IMG/VR virus record: IMGVR_UViG_3300017593_001694
Coordinates: 1-27,894 of that record
Source of the DNA: a virus
Reading direction: 5' to 3' (one strand)
Length of the DNA stretch: 27,894 bases
Shown: positions 21,691 to 27,894 of the stretch, in pieces
Layout of the letters: the number at the start of each line of letters is the position of its first letter
Numbering within the stretch: the first letter of the stretch is position 1
Made by a program: the position numbers and the translations under genes
The notes under the pieces: generated by a model
Told to the model about the DNA's origin: nothing
Seen by the model: the letters and a program-made list of their open reading frames with translations, nothing else
Databases searched by the model: none

Positions 21691-24400
21691 ATTTTCCACA
21701 CTCTGTTATAGAGTAGAAATAAAGGAAGGCTCTACCGAAGCCACTTGGGTTGATTTTCATTCTAGAAATTTAAAGGGCATACCTCCTATTAGGAAATCTT
21801 TTACTCTGTGGGACGGTAAAATTCCAGTTTCTAATTTAGCCCTTACCTTTGCAGATGACGGGGAAATTCTAGGGAGCTGGAATGAGAATGCTCTTGAAAA
21901 TAAAGAAATTAGACTGATGTGTGATTATCAGAATGCCCTCTTTATCCACGATGGGTTCTCGACGCTTTGGAAGACGGCCAAAGATTTTGATAGCATCGAG
22001 GGAAGTTCTAAGCTAGAAACCTCTACTCAATGCTTCCAAATGAAAATTTTTGAAGATGATTTATATATCGCAAATTGGAACTATATTTTAAAATATGACA
22101 AAAACTCTCTTGAGTTTAAAGAAAAGCTTTTGGACGGCGAAGGCTATTCAGAAATCCAGGGAATTGCTATTGATAGATCCTATTTTTATTTTAGTGCCAA
22201 GAAAGGTAGTCTTTATGGGGTTTTCAAATATTCTCACGAAAAAGAGCTTTGTGGCTCTAATGTCTCTACAACGGCTTTCTCTGGTCGGGGTTTGTGGGTT
22301 AATTCAAGTGGTACTTTATTCCTTTGTGAATATTGGCCTTCAGATAAAATTAGTCTTTTTGATAGCTTGACCTTATCTAATATAGGAAGTATTGAAGAAA
22401 GTGTTGCACCTTATTATATTACTGGAGATGAAAACTTTTTATATTATTCTTTATACAACGGTACTATCATAAAGCGGAAACAGTCCGATCTTAGCTTGGT
22501 CCAAAGCACGGTTTACTCCGATTGTGAGGATGGAATTGATTGTGATCCGGAGTTTCTTTATATTGGTTTTCCTAGTGGACATTCTTATTACGTAGTAGAT
22601 AAAGATGATTTAAGCTTGGTTGCAACCCATTATACCTATCCCGGCCTTCATATAATGAGAGGTTTGTGCTGTGACAATCTTCAAAATGAAATAATCTATC
22701 AAGGAAACATTAGACAACTTAAGTTCCAAAACGGTGTAACTCAGATTCAATTAGCAGACAAGGGTAGAAATCTTTCACTAAGCCCGATCCGATATGATTT
22801 TGCCTGTCTTTCGGAGGGCGAGGGTAAAAGCGGAAATAGAGTAAAATTTACTTTTAAGAACAAGGTTTTCTTAAAACCAGCTAATAGGATTATTTTTCCC
22901 CATTTTTATTTTTATGCTAAGGGGGCTGATACTCTAAAGGGTTGGACGATGCTCAACTGGACTGAAACCGACATAGTTCCATCTAGGTTTAAATATCCTC
23001 AGGAAACAGAAAGATATTTTTATAGTGTGATTCGGCCCTTGTGGGAAAACCTTTTCAAAGGGACTTTCGATGCTTTATTTCAAGGTGATATAGTTAAATT
23101 CGCCTCTGTTTATTTCGAAGGCACTAGCGGGGGCAGCTCCTTAGATCCATTTCCTATTTATAAAATTGAAGGTGGCACCTTTGTTAAAGAAAATTTAGCC
23201 GCTACACTATTTTTGAAAGATTTTCCAGATGAGGTCAAAGAGGATGATTTTCTTTATATGAGAAAAGGCATTGAACTTGCTGGAAAGCCTGCTGAGATTA
23301 TCAAAAAATTTTTTATGGGATCTAACTTTTATTTGCCATTGTCAGAGGATGATTTTGATAGATACTCTTTTGAAATGGCAACTGAATCTCAAACATTCCA
23401 AATTAGAAATACTTTTGTGGGGGAAAATGTATCAGATCTTCTTAATAGAATTTGTCAAGAAGGACGGATCTCATTTTTCATTAATGAGAAAAATCAAATT
23501 TCCTTCTTTGCTATTCGTCCCTTTCGAAAGCTATCATTTTCCCTTAATGCAACCAACTTAGAATCTATTAGTCGCTCAAGAAGTCTAAGTAATATTTTAA
23601 CCAAAGAAGAACTATCCTTTAAAACAAAAAAGTTCAAAAATGTAATTGTAAAAGGAAGTGCGGCTACCGCTTTCAACGATTTCCATTCTTCAAGAAAAAC
23701 CAAGGCGGAATGGATAAAAGATTTTGCTGAGGGTGAAACCTGGGTCGAAAGAGAAATATTAGAGAATTCCTTTCTTACCAATGAGTTGGAGATTACTACG
23801 GCAACTAAATTGAGAATCAAATTAGGTGAATTAGGTATAGTTGAATATCCAAAAGCCTCCTTGAGTGGAACTTATGTGGTTTTGGGCTACCATAAAGATT
23901 TTGAAAAGGGTATATTTTCTTACTCTTTGATGGATTTTCAGTTTTATACCGAGAAGGGAATCGGTTATTTCGAGGAGGGAAGTTGGAACGGTACTGAGCT
24001 AGTGGAAAGAGATGTTAGCTCAACCTCTCTGAGTGGATGGGCAATAGCAACATCTTCAAGTGATCTACTGCTGATTAACTTAAATGAAAAGAATGCAAAT
24101 TTGTTTGATAACCAAATTCATGCCACCTCTTATGGGGCTACCGGAACGGTTGATTGGGTTCAAAAGGATGACTTTATCTATGCAAGCAAGGCTGGAGATT
24201 CGTATAAGTTCCCTGAAATTTTAAGAGTTGAAAGAGTTAAAAGTACAACTGTCGGCGAGGCTATTTTGTACGTTGATAGAGGTGCTGTTGGAACAATTTC
24301 AACTCTTTCATCTATGGCATCCTTATATAAAATTACATGGGAACAAGGCGCAGCAACCTGTTTTAATTTTGAATTTGGTTCAATAACGAGGTTTTTCTAA
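21683..24400 (+). CDS. Tail hub / tail-associated protein with inserted beta-propeller
   Basis: The start is ATG 21683 with GAGGA (21672-21676). A TTG 30 bases upstream is in frame but has no binding site. Of about 905 residues, the first 90 (YRVEIKEGS, WDGKIPVSNLALTF, ENKEIRLMCDY) look like the first domain of a baseplate hub. Residues about 95-355 are a propeller with blade motifs IIKRKQSDLSLVQS and VVDKDDLSLVATH, like those of proteins A and B. From 360 the hub resumes: FVGENVSDLLNRICQEGRISFFINEKNQISF and ISRSRSLSNILTKEELSFKTKKFKN are hub-type segments. The final 150 residues form a beta domain. No lysozyme or peptidase motif is visible. Position and layout suggest the tip component through which DNA passes. 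Confidence 0.65.
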   Translation: MNEFSTLCYRVEIKEGSTEATWVDFHSRNLKGIPPIRKSFTLWDGKIPVSNLALTFADDGEILGSWNENALENKEIRLMCDYQNALFIHDGFSTLWKTAKDFDSIEGSSKLETSTQCFQMKIFEDDLYIANWNYILKYDKNSLEFKEKLLDGEGYSEIQGIAIDRSYFYFSAKKGSLYGVFKYSHEKELCGSNVSTTAFSGRGLWVNSSGTLFLCEYWPSDKISLFDSLTLSNIGSIEESVAPYYITGDENFLYYSLYNGTIIKRKQSDLSLVQSTVYSDCEDGIDCDPEFLYIGFPSGHSYYVVDKDDLSLVATHYTYPGLHIMRGLCCDNLQNEIIYQGNIRQLKFQNGVTQIQLADKGRNLSLSPIRYDFACLSEGEGKSGNRVKFTFKNKVFLKPANRIIFPHFYFYAKGADTLKGWTMLNWTETDIVPSRFKYPQETERYFYSVIRPLWENLFKGTFDALFQGDIVKFASVYFEGTSGGSSLDPFPIYKIEGGTFVKENLAATLFLKDFPDEVKEDDFLYMRKGIELAGKPAEIIKKFFMGSNFYLPLSEDDFDRYSFEMATESQTFQIRNTFVGENVSDLLNRICQEGRISFFINEKNQISFFAIRPFRKLSFSLNATNLESISRSRSLSNILTKEELSFKTKKFKNVIVKGSAATAFNDFHSSRKTKAEWIKDFAEGETWVEREILENSFLTNELEITTATKLRIKLGELGIVEYPKASLSGTYVVLGYHKDFEKGIFSYSLMDFQFYTEKGIGYFEEGSWNGTELVERDVSSTSLSGWAIATSSSDLLLINLNEKNANLFDNQIHATSYGATGTVDWVQKDDFIYASKAGDSYKFPEILRVERVKSTTVGEAILYVDRGAVGTISTLSSMASLYKITWEQGAATCFNFEFGSITRFF

Positions 24401-24979
24401 ATGAAAGATGAAAACTTTTTCAGAGCGCATTTTGCTTCAGTAGGCATTGTACCCGAGGATGAAGATTATTTGGACCTTAATTGGGGCAAACGAATTGAAA
24501 AAAATATAGTTTGGATGGTAAGACAAGGAATCTCTATGCCGATTCCATTTAATTGTGAAAGAACTAGGCGAATGAACTCTAATCCTTGTTGTTTTGGCTA
24601 TGTTTCAATGCCAATTAACAGGAGAGTGCTCTATCTAAGAGGTTGTTATTCGCATTTAAATTTCAAGGGTAAGCTTAAAATTTATAATATAAAAGGTGCC
24701 ACTTTATCCCTAATTGTTAGTTCCTCGCCTTCCTATCCAACTGTTTGGGGTACAAACGCAGCTACCCAGATTCTTGAATATTTTCCGGCCGATCTTTCAG
24801 GGTGGAAGGACAACGATATAAATACTGGCTTCAATCTTTATAATTTTCTCGACGAAAATTTCACAGGAACTGAGAAAATTCTGAGGGCATATTTAAGGTA
24901 TTATGAAGGAAGCTATGATGCTAATCGTCAAGCTACCTTGAGTTATTTATATTCCTTTATAGGAGGGCCCTTTGAATGA
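24401..24979 (+). CDS. Tail-tip appendage protein 1 of 3 (shared N-terminal motif)
   Basis: The ATG follows the hub stop directly. Residues 19-39 contain W-x2-R-x3-N (W28, R31, N35) in the context YLDLNWGKRIEKNIVWM, the same motif found at the N-terminus of the next two proteins. The rest (residues 45-192) is beta-rich with SMPINRRVLYLRGCY and YLRYYEGSYDA and has no enzymatic motif. The shared N-terminus with a variable body is the usual sign of an attachment segment carrying different surface domains. The protein is likely to be a minor tail or receptor-contact component, by position only. Confidence 0.55.
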   Translation: MKDENFFRAHFASVGIVPEDEDYLDLNWGKRIEKNIVWMVRQGISMPIPFNCERTRRMNSNPCCFGYVSMPINRRVLYLRGCYSHLNFKGKLKIYNIKGATLSLIVSSSPSYPTVWGTNAATQILEYFPADLSGWKDNDINTGFNLYNFLDENFTGTEKILRAYLRYYEGSYDANRQATLSYLYSFIGGPFE

Positions 24980-25506
24980 AATACTTAGACTTTTCAGATG
25001 CTTCGTATAACCCTCAAGGGATAATAGTCTCGCCCCACAAGGAAATTTCATATTCCTGGGGTAGTAGATTAGTTGAAAATTTAGGCTACCTAAAATATAC
25101 TTTTAATATAACCCATTTTCCTATTTTTAATGGCGCAATACTTCGAAGCGTTTTAAGAGGGCTAAATGATGGAACTGTATATCAACCTCTTCAAATATAT
25201 CTTCCAGAATCGGTGTTTGAATGGGGTGGGCACATTCAAATTAAGTATGGGATCAACAAATCATTCTCAGCACCTCATAGAAAGGTAATGACCTGGTTAA
25301 CCTTGAACGGAACCGCGGCTGGATCGTTTTTTCTTTACGATCCCTTAAATTATTCACCAATTTCTTATCCTTCTTATCAGATTCCAACCGAGGATTTTTT
25401 AGTAGGTTTAAATAAAATAGAGGTTTGCGCCAGCGTGGCTAACTATGATGCAACCTCATACTTTTCGCGTCTCAGTATAGAATATTATGGAGGAACAAAT
25501 GTCTGA
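24976..25506 (+). CDS. Tail-tip appendage protein 2 of 3 (shared N-terminal motif)
   Basis: The start overlaps the previous stop (ATGA), with a strong AGGAGG site (24961-24966). Residues 24-40 read ISYSWGSRLVENLGYLK, with W28, R31 and N35 in the same spacing as in protein 1. The C-terminal part has strands such as GHIQIKYGINK, KVMTWLTLNGTAAGSFFLYD and KIEVCASVANYD, which fit a jelly-roll or similar beta-sandwich. This plan (edge strands and a G-x2-F-x-LYD turn) is often seen in carbohydrate-binding beta-sandwiches, but this is a weak resemblance. Confidence 0.55.
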   Translation: MKYLDFSDASYNPQGIIVSPHKEISYSWGSRLVENLGYLKYTFNITHFPIFNGAILRSVLRGLNDGTVYQPLQIYLPESVFEWGGHIQIKYGINKSFSAPHRKVMTWLTLNGTAAGSFFLYDPLNYSPISYPSYQIPTEDFLVGLNKIEVCASVANYDATSYFSRLSIEYYGGTNV

Positions 25507-26041
25507 ATGGTGCCGTTGGTCAACTTCTTTACTTAATCCTAGGATCAATGATGCATTAGACTATGATTGGGTCAGAAGACTTAATAATAATTTAGAATTT
25601 TTAAGAGAATATCTAAATTTTTTCCCTAGAATGGCCTATGTTGGAAGTTCTACTTCACCTATGGAGTTGGCTGATGGATGGACCGGTTCACTGGAATTCG
25701 GTTTGGCCCTTGAATTTGATAGGGAGGAAGTCAGAAGGTTAGGTAGCCTCGCCACCTTCCATGTATATGTTTGTGCACAGAGTTGGAATTGGTCCGAGAA
25801 AAGCACCTTTTATGCCTACTTTGAAGGAACACCAATGGGAAGCAAGGTTGCTGATTTTTCTACTCTGTCCCATGAGCTAGAGGAACTTGATTTCCATATA
25901 GGAATCAACTATGATGGAATTGAAGATGGAACCAAAAGATGGATCTTAAGAAAAGGTGGTTCTAGTTCTCAAGAGGCTGAACTTTTCTGGGTCCTGGCCT
26001 TTTGGGGCGCAACTGGAGACTTTTCAACCAATCCGCCCTAA
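25499..26041 (+). CDS. Tail-tip appendage protein 3 of 3 (shared N-terminal motif)
   Basis: ATG 25499 is chosen because GGAGG (25489-25493) lies five bases upstream. An ATG at 25487 would put that site inside the gene. Residues 17-36 read NDALDYDWVRRLNNNLEFLR, with W24, R27 and N31 in the spacing W-x2-R-x3-N shared with proteins 1 and 2. The body is a beta-rich domain with TFHVYVCAQSWNWSEKSTFYAYF and a long acidic loop. It is the last + strand gene, and its final 80 bases overlap the 3' end of the - strand nuclease gene. Confidence 0.55.
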   Translation: MSEWCRWSTSLLNPRINDALDYDWVRRLNNNLEFLREYLNFFPRMAYVGSSTSPMELADGWTGSLEFGLALEFDREEVRRLGSLATFHVYVCAQSWNWSEKSTFYAYFEGTPMGSKVADFSTLSHELEELDFHIGINYDGIEDGTKRWILRKGGSSSQEAELFWVLAFWGATGDFSTNPP

Positions 26042-26345
26042 GCTTTCCCTTTAAATCAAAAATCTCGATTTCCCCGCCGTAAGAGAAAAAGCAAATCAGA
26101 GAAGTGCCACCAGCCTTTTCAAATTGTTCTAAAAAGGCTTCCTGGTGCTTAGTTAGGTAGCGAGTTGGATTTTTAATTGATTTTACCTTTTTCATCTTGC
26201 ATTCGATTGCAAGTGGCACGCCATTATTAACACAGAATATATCAAAAGGCTTTATGCCAGTACTGAGATCTGGTACCTTATAAGCAAAGGAGCCGCCTTC
26301 TTTCAATTTCTTAACCAGTTTTGATGTATAATATCTTTCATTCAT
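25962..26345 (-). CDS. PD-(D/E)XK nuclease, Holliday-junction-resolvase or VRR-NUC-like
   Basis: The 127-residue protein has the core of the PD-(D/E)XK fold: an N-terminal helix YYTSKLVKKLKEGG with E3, then D35 in KPFDIF, the ECK motif in PLAIECK (E48, K50), Q68 in LTKHQEAFLEQF, and the strands SLICFFSY and GEIEIFDL. D35, E48 and K50 are the metal and catalytic residues, and Q68 occurs in resolvase and VRR-NUC members. Small enzymes of this type resolve recombination or replication junctions before packaging. The last 26 residues overlap the + strand tail gene and extend past the conserved core. The ribosome binding site is weak (AGAG). Confidence 0.78.
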   Translation of the reverse strand: MNERYYTSKLVKKLKEGGSFAYKVPDLSTGIKPFDIFCVNNGVPLAIECKMKKVKSIKNPTRYLTKHQEAFLEQFEKAGGTSLICFFSYGGEIEIFDLKGKLRADWLKSLQLRPKRPGPRKVQPLEN

Positions 26346-26356
26346 AATGGTTCTCT

Positions 26357-26406
26357 AAGGGAGGATTGACTTAAAAAAAGTCTTTCCTCCCTTCATCCTT
26401 CTTTTT
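26357..26406 (+). terminator. Likely late-operon terminator between converging units
   Basis: AAGGGAGGA (26357-26365) pairs with TCCTCCCTT (26385-26393), and inside them GACTT (26368-26372) pairs with AAGTC (26378-26382) across a five-base A loop and a small TT/TT internal loop. On the + strand a T-tract (26402-26406) follows after eight bases, so + strand tail transcripts are the likely target. On the - strand no T-tract follows, so it would be a poor terminator for the lysis genes, although its stem lies just before the nuclease start. No promoter is apparent nearby. Confidence 0.5.
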
Positions 26407-26737
26407 ATATCTGAAAGTGATAAATATCATTAAATGTCCAATCTCCTCCCCAGGTTCCACCTAAATCCTTCCAATATTTACCAAGTTTTTCGTATTGCTC
26501 ATTTCGGCTCCAAATGGGATTTCCTCTTTCATCTAGAATCACCAAATCAATAGCTCGCCATTTCTGATGGTAAGATTTTTTCTTGTACCCATCAATTTGG
26601 CTTTTTCTTTCTTTGTACATTTTATATTGCTCTTCCGGCGACCGATAGAAAGTAAATACAATAAATCTAATGTTTTGGCTCTTTGCAAATGTAACAAGCT
26701 CACTAAACTTTTGAAGAAAAATTTCTCTCTTAGTCAT
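26405..26737 (-). CDS. Peptidase M15 endolysin (D-Ala-D-Ala carboxypeptidase / L-Ala-D-Glu endopeptidase fold)
   Basis: The 110-residue protein carries the M15 motifs: FTFYRSPEEQYKMY with R32, the zinc motif H-x6-D in SYHQKWRAIDL (H57, D64), and DIYHFQ at the C-terminus (D104 as catalytic acid, H107 as third zinc ligand). A GGTWGGDW segment precedes it. The common SxHxxGxAxD motif has Trp (W60) in place of Gly here. It cuts peptide bonds in peptidoglycan stems and should be the lytic enzyme. There is no signal peptide or cell-wall binding domain, so release would depend on the holin-like gene upstream. It overlaps that gene and has an AAGGAGAA site. Confidence 0.85.
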   Translation of the reverse strand: MTKREIFLQKFSELVTFAKSQNIRFIVFTFYRSPEEQYKMYKERKSQIDGYKKKSYHQKWRAIDLVILDERGNPIWSRNEQYEKLGKYWKDLGGTWGGDWTFNDIYHFQI

Positions 26738-27020
26738 TTTCTTTCTCCTTCAGTTTTGAAAGTTCTGAAATGATAAAATTTTTTTCTTGGCGAATTGATC
26801 TTTCTTTAAAATACCATTCATAAATTCCTAAGGCCCAACTACAAGTATAAATTAAACTAACAAAAAATACGCCCCATTGTTCATTGGCTATTGAAGTTAT
26901 GAACCAAAATGGTTGACTCATTAATCCAATTACAAAGCCCCATTTGTTTTTCCTGGCAACTAAAATGATTGCTGTGGGACCTAAAATTGTTATGGCTATC
27001 TGAGATATATTATCCCACAT
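26730..27020 (-). CDS. Three-helix membrane protein, PnuC/holin-like
   Basis: The 96-residue protein has three hydrophobic segments: residues 6-22, 28-44 and 49-70, followed by a charged C-terminal helix. The pattern ILVARKNKWGFVIGLMSQPFWF with WGVFFVSLIYTCSWALGIYEWYF resembles part of the PnuC nicotinamide riboside transporter family, but at less than half its usual length. Short proteins of this kind next to endolysins are treated as candidate holins. Here it directly precedes and overlaps the M15 gene, which supports the holin role. A strong AAGGAGAAG site lies before the ATG. Holin activity is inferred from context. Confidence 0.65.
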   Translation of the reverse strand: MWDNISQIAITILGPTAIILVARKNKWGFVIGLMSQPFWFITSIANEQWGVFFVSLIYTCSWALGIYEWYFKERSIRQEKNFIISELSKLKEKEND

Positions 27021-27030
27021 TTTCTTCTCC

Positions 27031-27399
27031 TTATTCGGTTAATTTGGTGATTTCTTTGGATTTTTTAAGTAGTTCTGTAATTAAAGGGTTTATTTCTTTA
27101 GTGTTTTTAAATTGCTTTTCCCTGTCTTTGTAATCCAAAACTTGAAGAAACTCGGGTAATAATTTCTTTCTCTTGATAAGAAAAAACATAGTATCAAAAC
27201 ATCTTTTAAATCCCGCTTCGGCCAAAGCACACAAAATCCGGATTAATTTTTCCAATTCTTCCTTTTCGAGATCCTCTGAAATGCTTTCGAAAACCACTCC
27301 AAATTCCTTGAAGAATTCATATTGAGTTTCTAAATTTGATGCAACCAGGAGCAAATCCACCTTTTCCTCGTCAGCTTCATTATAAGTTATCAAGTTCAT
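27031..27399 (-). CDS. Helical protein of unknown function (122 aa)
   Basis: The ATG has a strong GAGGAG site and overlaps the end of the upstream gene by 20 bases. The protein is acidic in its first half (EADEEKVDLLL, SEDLEKEELEKLIRILCALAEAG) and basic in the second (FLIKRKKLLPEF, KDREKQF), and seems all-helical. I see no catalytic or binding signature and recognise no family. It is encoded between the possible AAA+ gene and the lysis gene pair, so a regulatory or chaperone-like role is as plausible as any. Confidence 0.5.
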   Translation of the reverse strand: MNLITYNEADEEKVDLLLVASNLETQYEFFKEFGVVFESISEDLEKEELEKLIRILCALAEAGFKRCFDTMFFLIKRKKLLPEFLQVLDYKDREKQFKNTKEINPLITELLKKSKEITKLTE

Positions 27400-27894
27400 C
27401 GCTTAACTCCTCTAGTTTTTTGAGTTCATCTATATATTTTTCTATAAATTCCGGAACCCTTCCGTCTTCTATTTGGTATAAAAAACCAGGTTCAATCGAG
27501 AATAAATCCTCTACATAAAATTCGGGCTCAAGAGGAAAAGAGTTCCAAACCAAACTTTCGTTTTCTATTTTCAAAATTCCTTTTTCTAATAAACTTTTTA
27601 TTCCTTCTAAGTCAGAGAATTTCTTTTCAATTTTTCCGAATTTTCTTAGTACTTTAAGTGTTCTTTTTTCAGAATCTGAAAATTTCGAGAAAAAATTAGA
27701 AAGAAAAAATGCTGGTCTAAGTTGTTGAATAATATAAAGGTCATCAAGTTCAATTTTTTCCTTTCCATGAAACCACGCCACCGTTTCAACTAGTTCGCGC
27801 AATCTTGAGGGTACTTTATCTAAAAGGGAACTTCCCCTAATTTCTGAAAAGCGCCTTTCCTTCAGGACTCGATTAGCAAAAGCGGAAAAAATAG
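27380..27894 (-). CDS. C-terminal part of a larger protein, possible AAA+ ATPase lid region (partial)
   Basis: The frame is open to the window edge, so its start lies beyond 27894. A TTG at 27802 is internal, because sensible sequence continues upstream (FANRVLKERRFSEIRG). The beginning, SSLLDKVPSRLRELVETVAW followed by IELDDLYIIQQLRPAFFLS, resembles the C-terminal lid of AAA+ proteins, where an arginine-rich helix is followed by a (V/I)xxxDx(Y/V) helix. Residues further on form a winged-helix-like part (SEKRTLKVLRKFGKIEKKFSDLEGIKSLLEKGIL) with a short acidic tail. No Walker motif is within the window. The assignment is weak. Confidence 0.5.
   Translation of the reverse strand, partial: IFSAFANRVLKERRFSEIRGSSLLDKVPSRLRELVETVAWFHGKEKIELDDLYIIQQLRPAFFLSNFFSKFSDSEKRTLKVLRKFGKIEKKFSDLEGIKSLLEKGILKIENESLVWNSFPLEPEFYVEDLFSIEPGFLYQIEDGRVPEFIEKYIDELKKLEELSDELDNL

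Noticed and set aside
1-27894. tRNA genes, attachment sites, integrase, insertion sequences or a replication origin
   Set aside because: I found no cloverleaf with a TPsiC-like arm, no recombinase gene, no transposase and no flanking direct repeats. Prophage versus free phage status cannot be decided from this window.

Overview
The window is one segment of a tailed double-stranded DNA phage or prophage of siphovirus type. The evidence is a near-complete head and tail gene cassette on the + strand: S78-type prohead protease, HK97-fold major capsid protein, candidate connector and terminator proteins, tail tube protein, a tail assembly chaperone pair with a -1 frameshift, a 1066-residue tape measure and tail-tip proteins. 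There is no sheath gene, so a long non-contractile tail is likely. The DNA looks AT-rich by eye and Arg codons are mostly AGA. Strong AAGGAGG-type ribosome binding sites and tight ATGA or TAATG junctions point to a bacterial host. The host cannot be named from sequence alone. Terminase and portal are not seen and presumably lie outside the window.

Layout of the + strand. Positions 3-1245 hold small structural or accessory genes, including a BppU-like domain protein and a four-Cys mini-protein. Positions 1242-3824 hold a very unusual 860-residue protein: an ATP-dependent DNA ligase core followed by a LigD-type 3'-phosphoesterase domain and a second, degenerate copy of that fold. It sits directly against the prohead protease (3826-4767), whose 3' third looks like a nested scaffold gene with its own start. 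The capsid gene and a small Ser/Thr/Gly-rich protein follow and end at a strong hairpin (6402-6466). Next comes an island of four glycosyltransferase genes (6487-10205). The assembly genes resume at 10205 with connector-like, tail terminator-like, tail tube, chaperone G/GT, tail completion and tape measure genes up to 17076. The tail-tip region (17078-26041) holds an 18-residue-repeat protein, two paralogous beta-propeller proteins, a membrane-anchored protein, a small tip protein, a large hub protein with its own propeller insertion, and three small proteins sharing an N-terminal motif.

The - strand from 25962 to the window end is a convergent block. In its direction of transcription it holds the end of a protein that may be an AAA+ ATPase, a helical protein of unknown function, a three-helix PnuC/holin-like membrane protein, an M15 peptidase endolysin and a PD-(D/E)XK nuclease.

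The genes read as one assembly line: protease and scaffold shape the capsid, connectors and terminator join head to tail, chaperones load the tape measure, and the tip proteins recognise the host. The extra modules are the most interesting part: ligase plus phosphoesterase in the head cluster, glycosyltransferases between capsid and connectors, and propellers in the tip. They suggest genome-end or nick repair, virion or host-surface glycan modification, and a diversified adsorption apparatus. These functions are inferred from domain signatures and gene order only.
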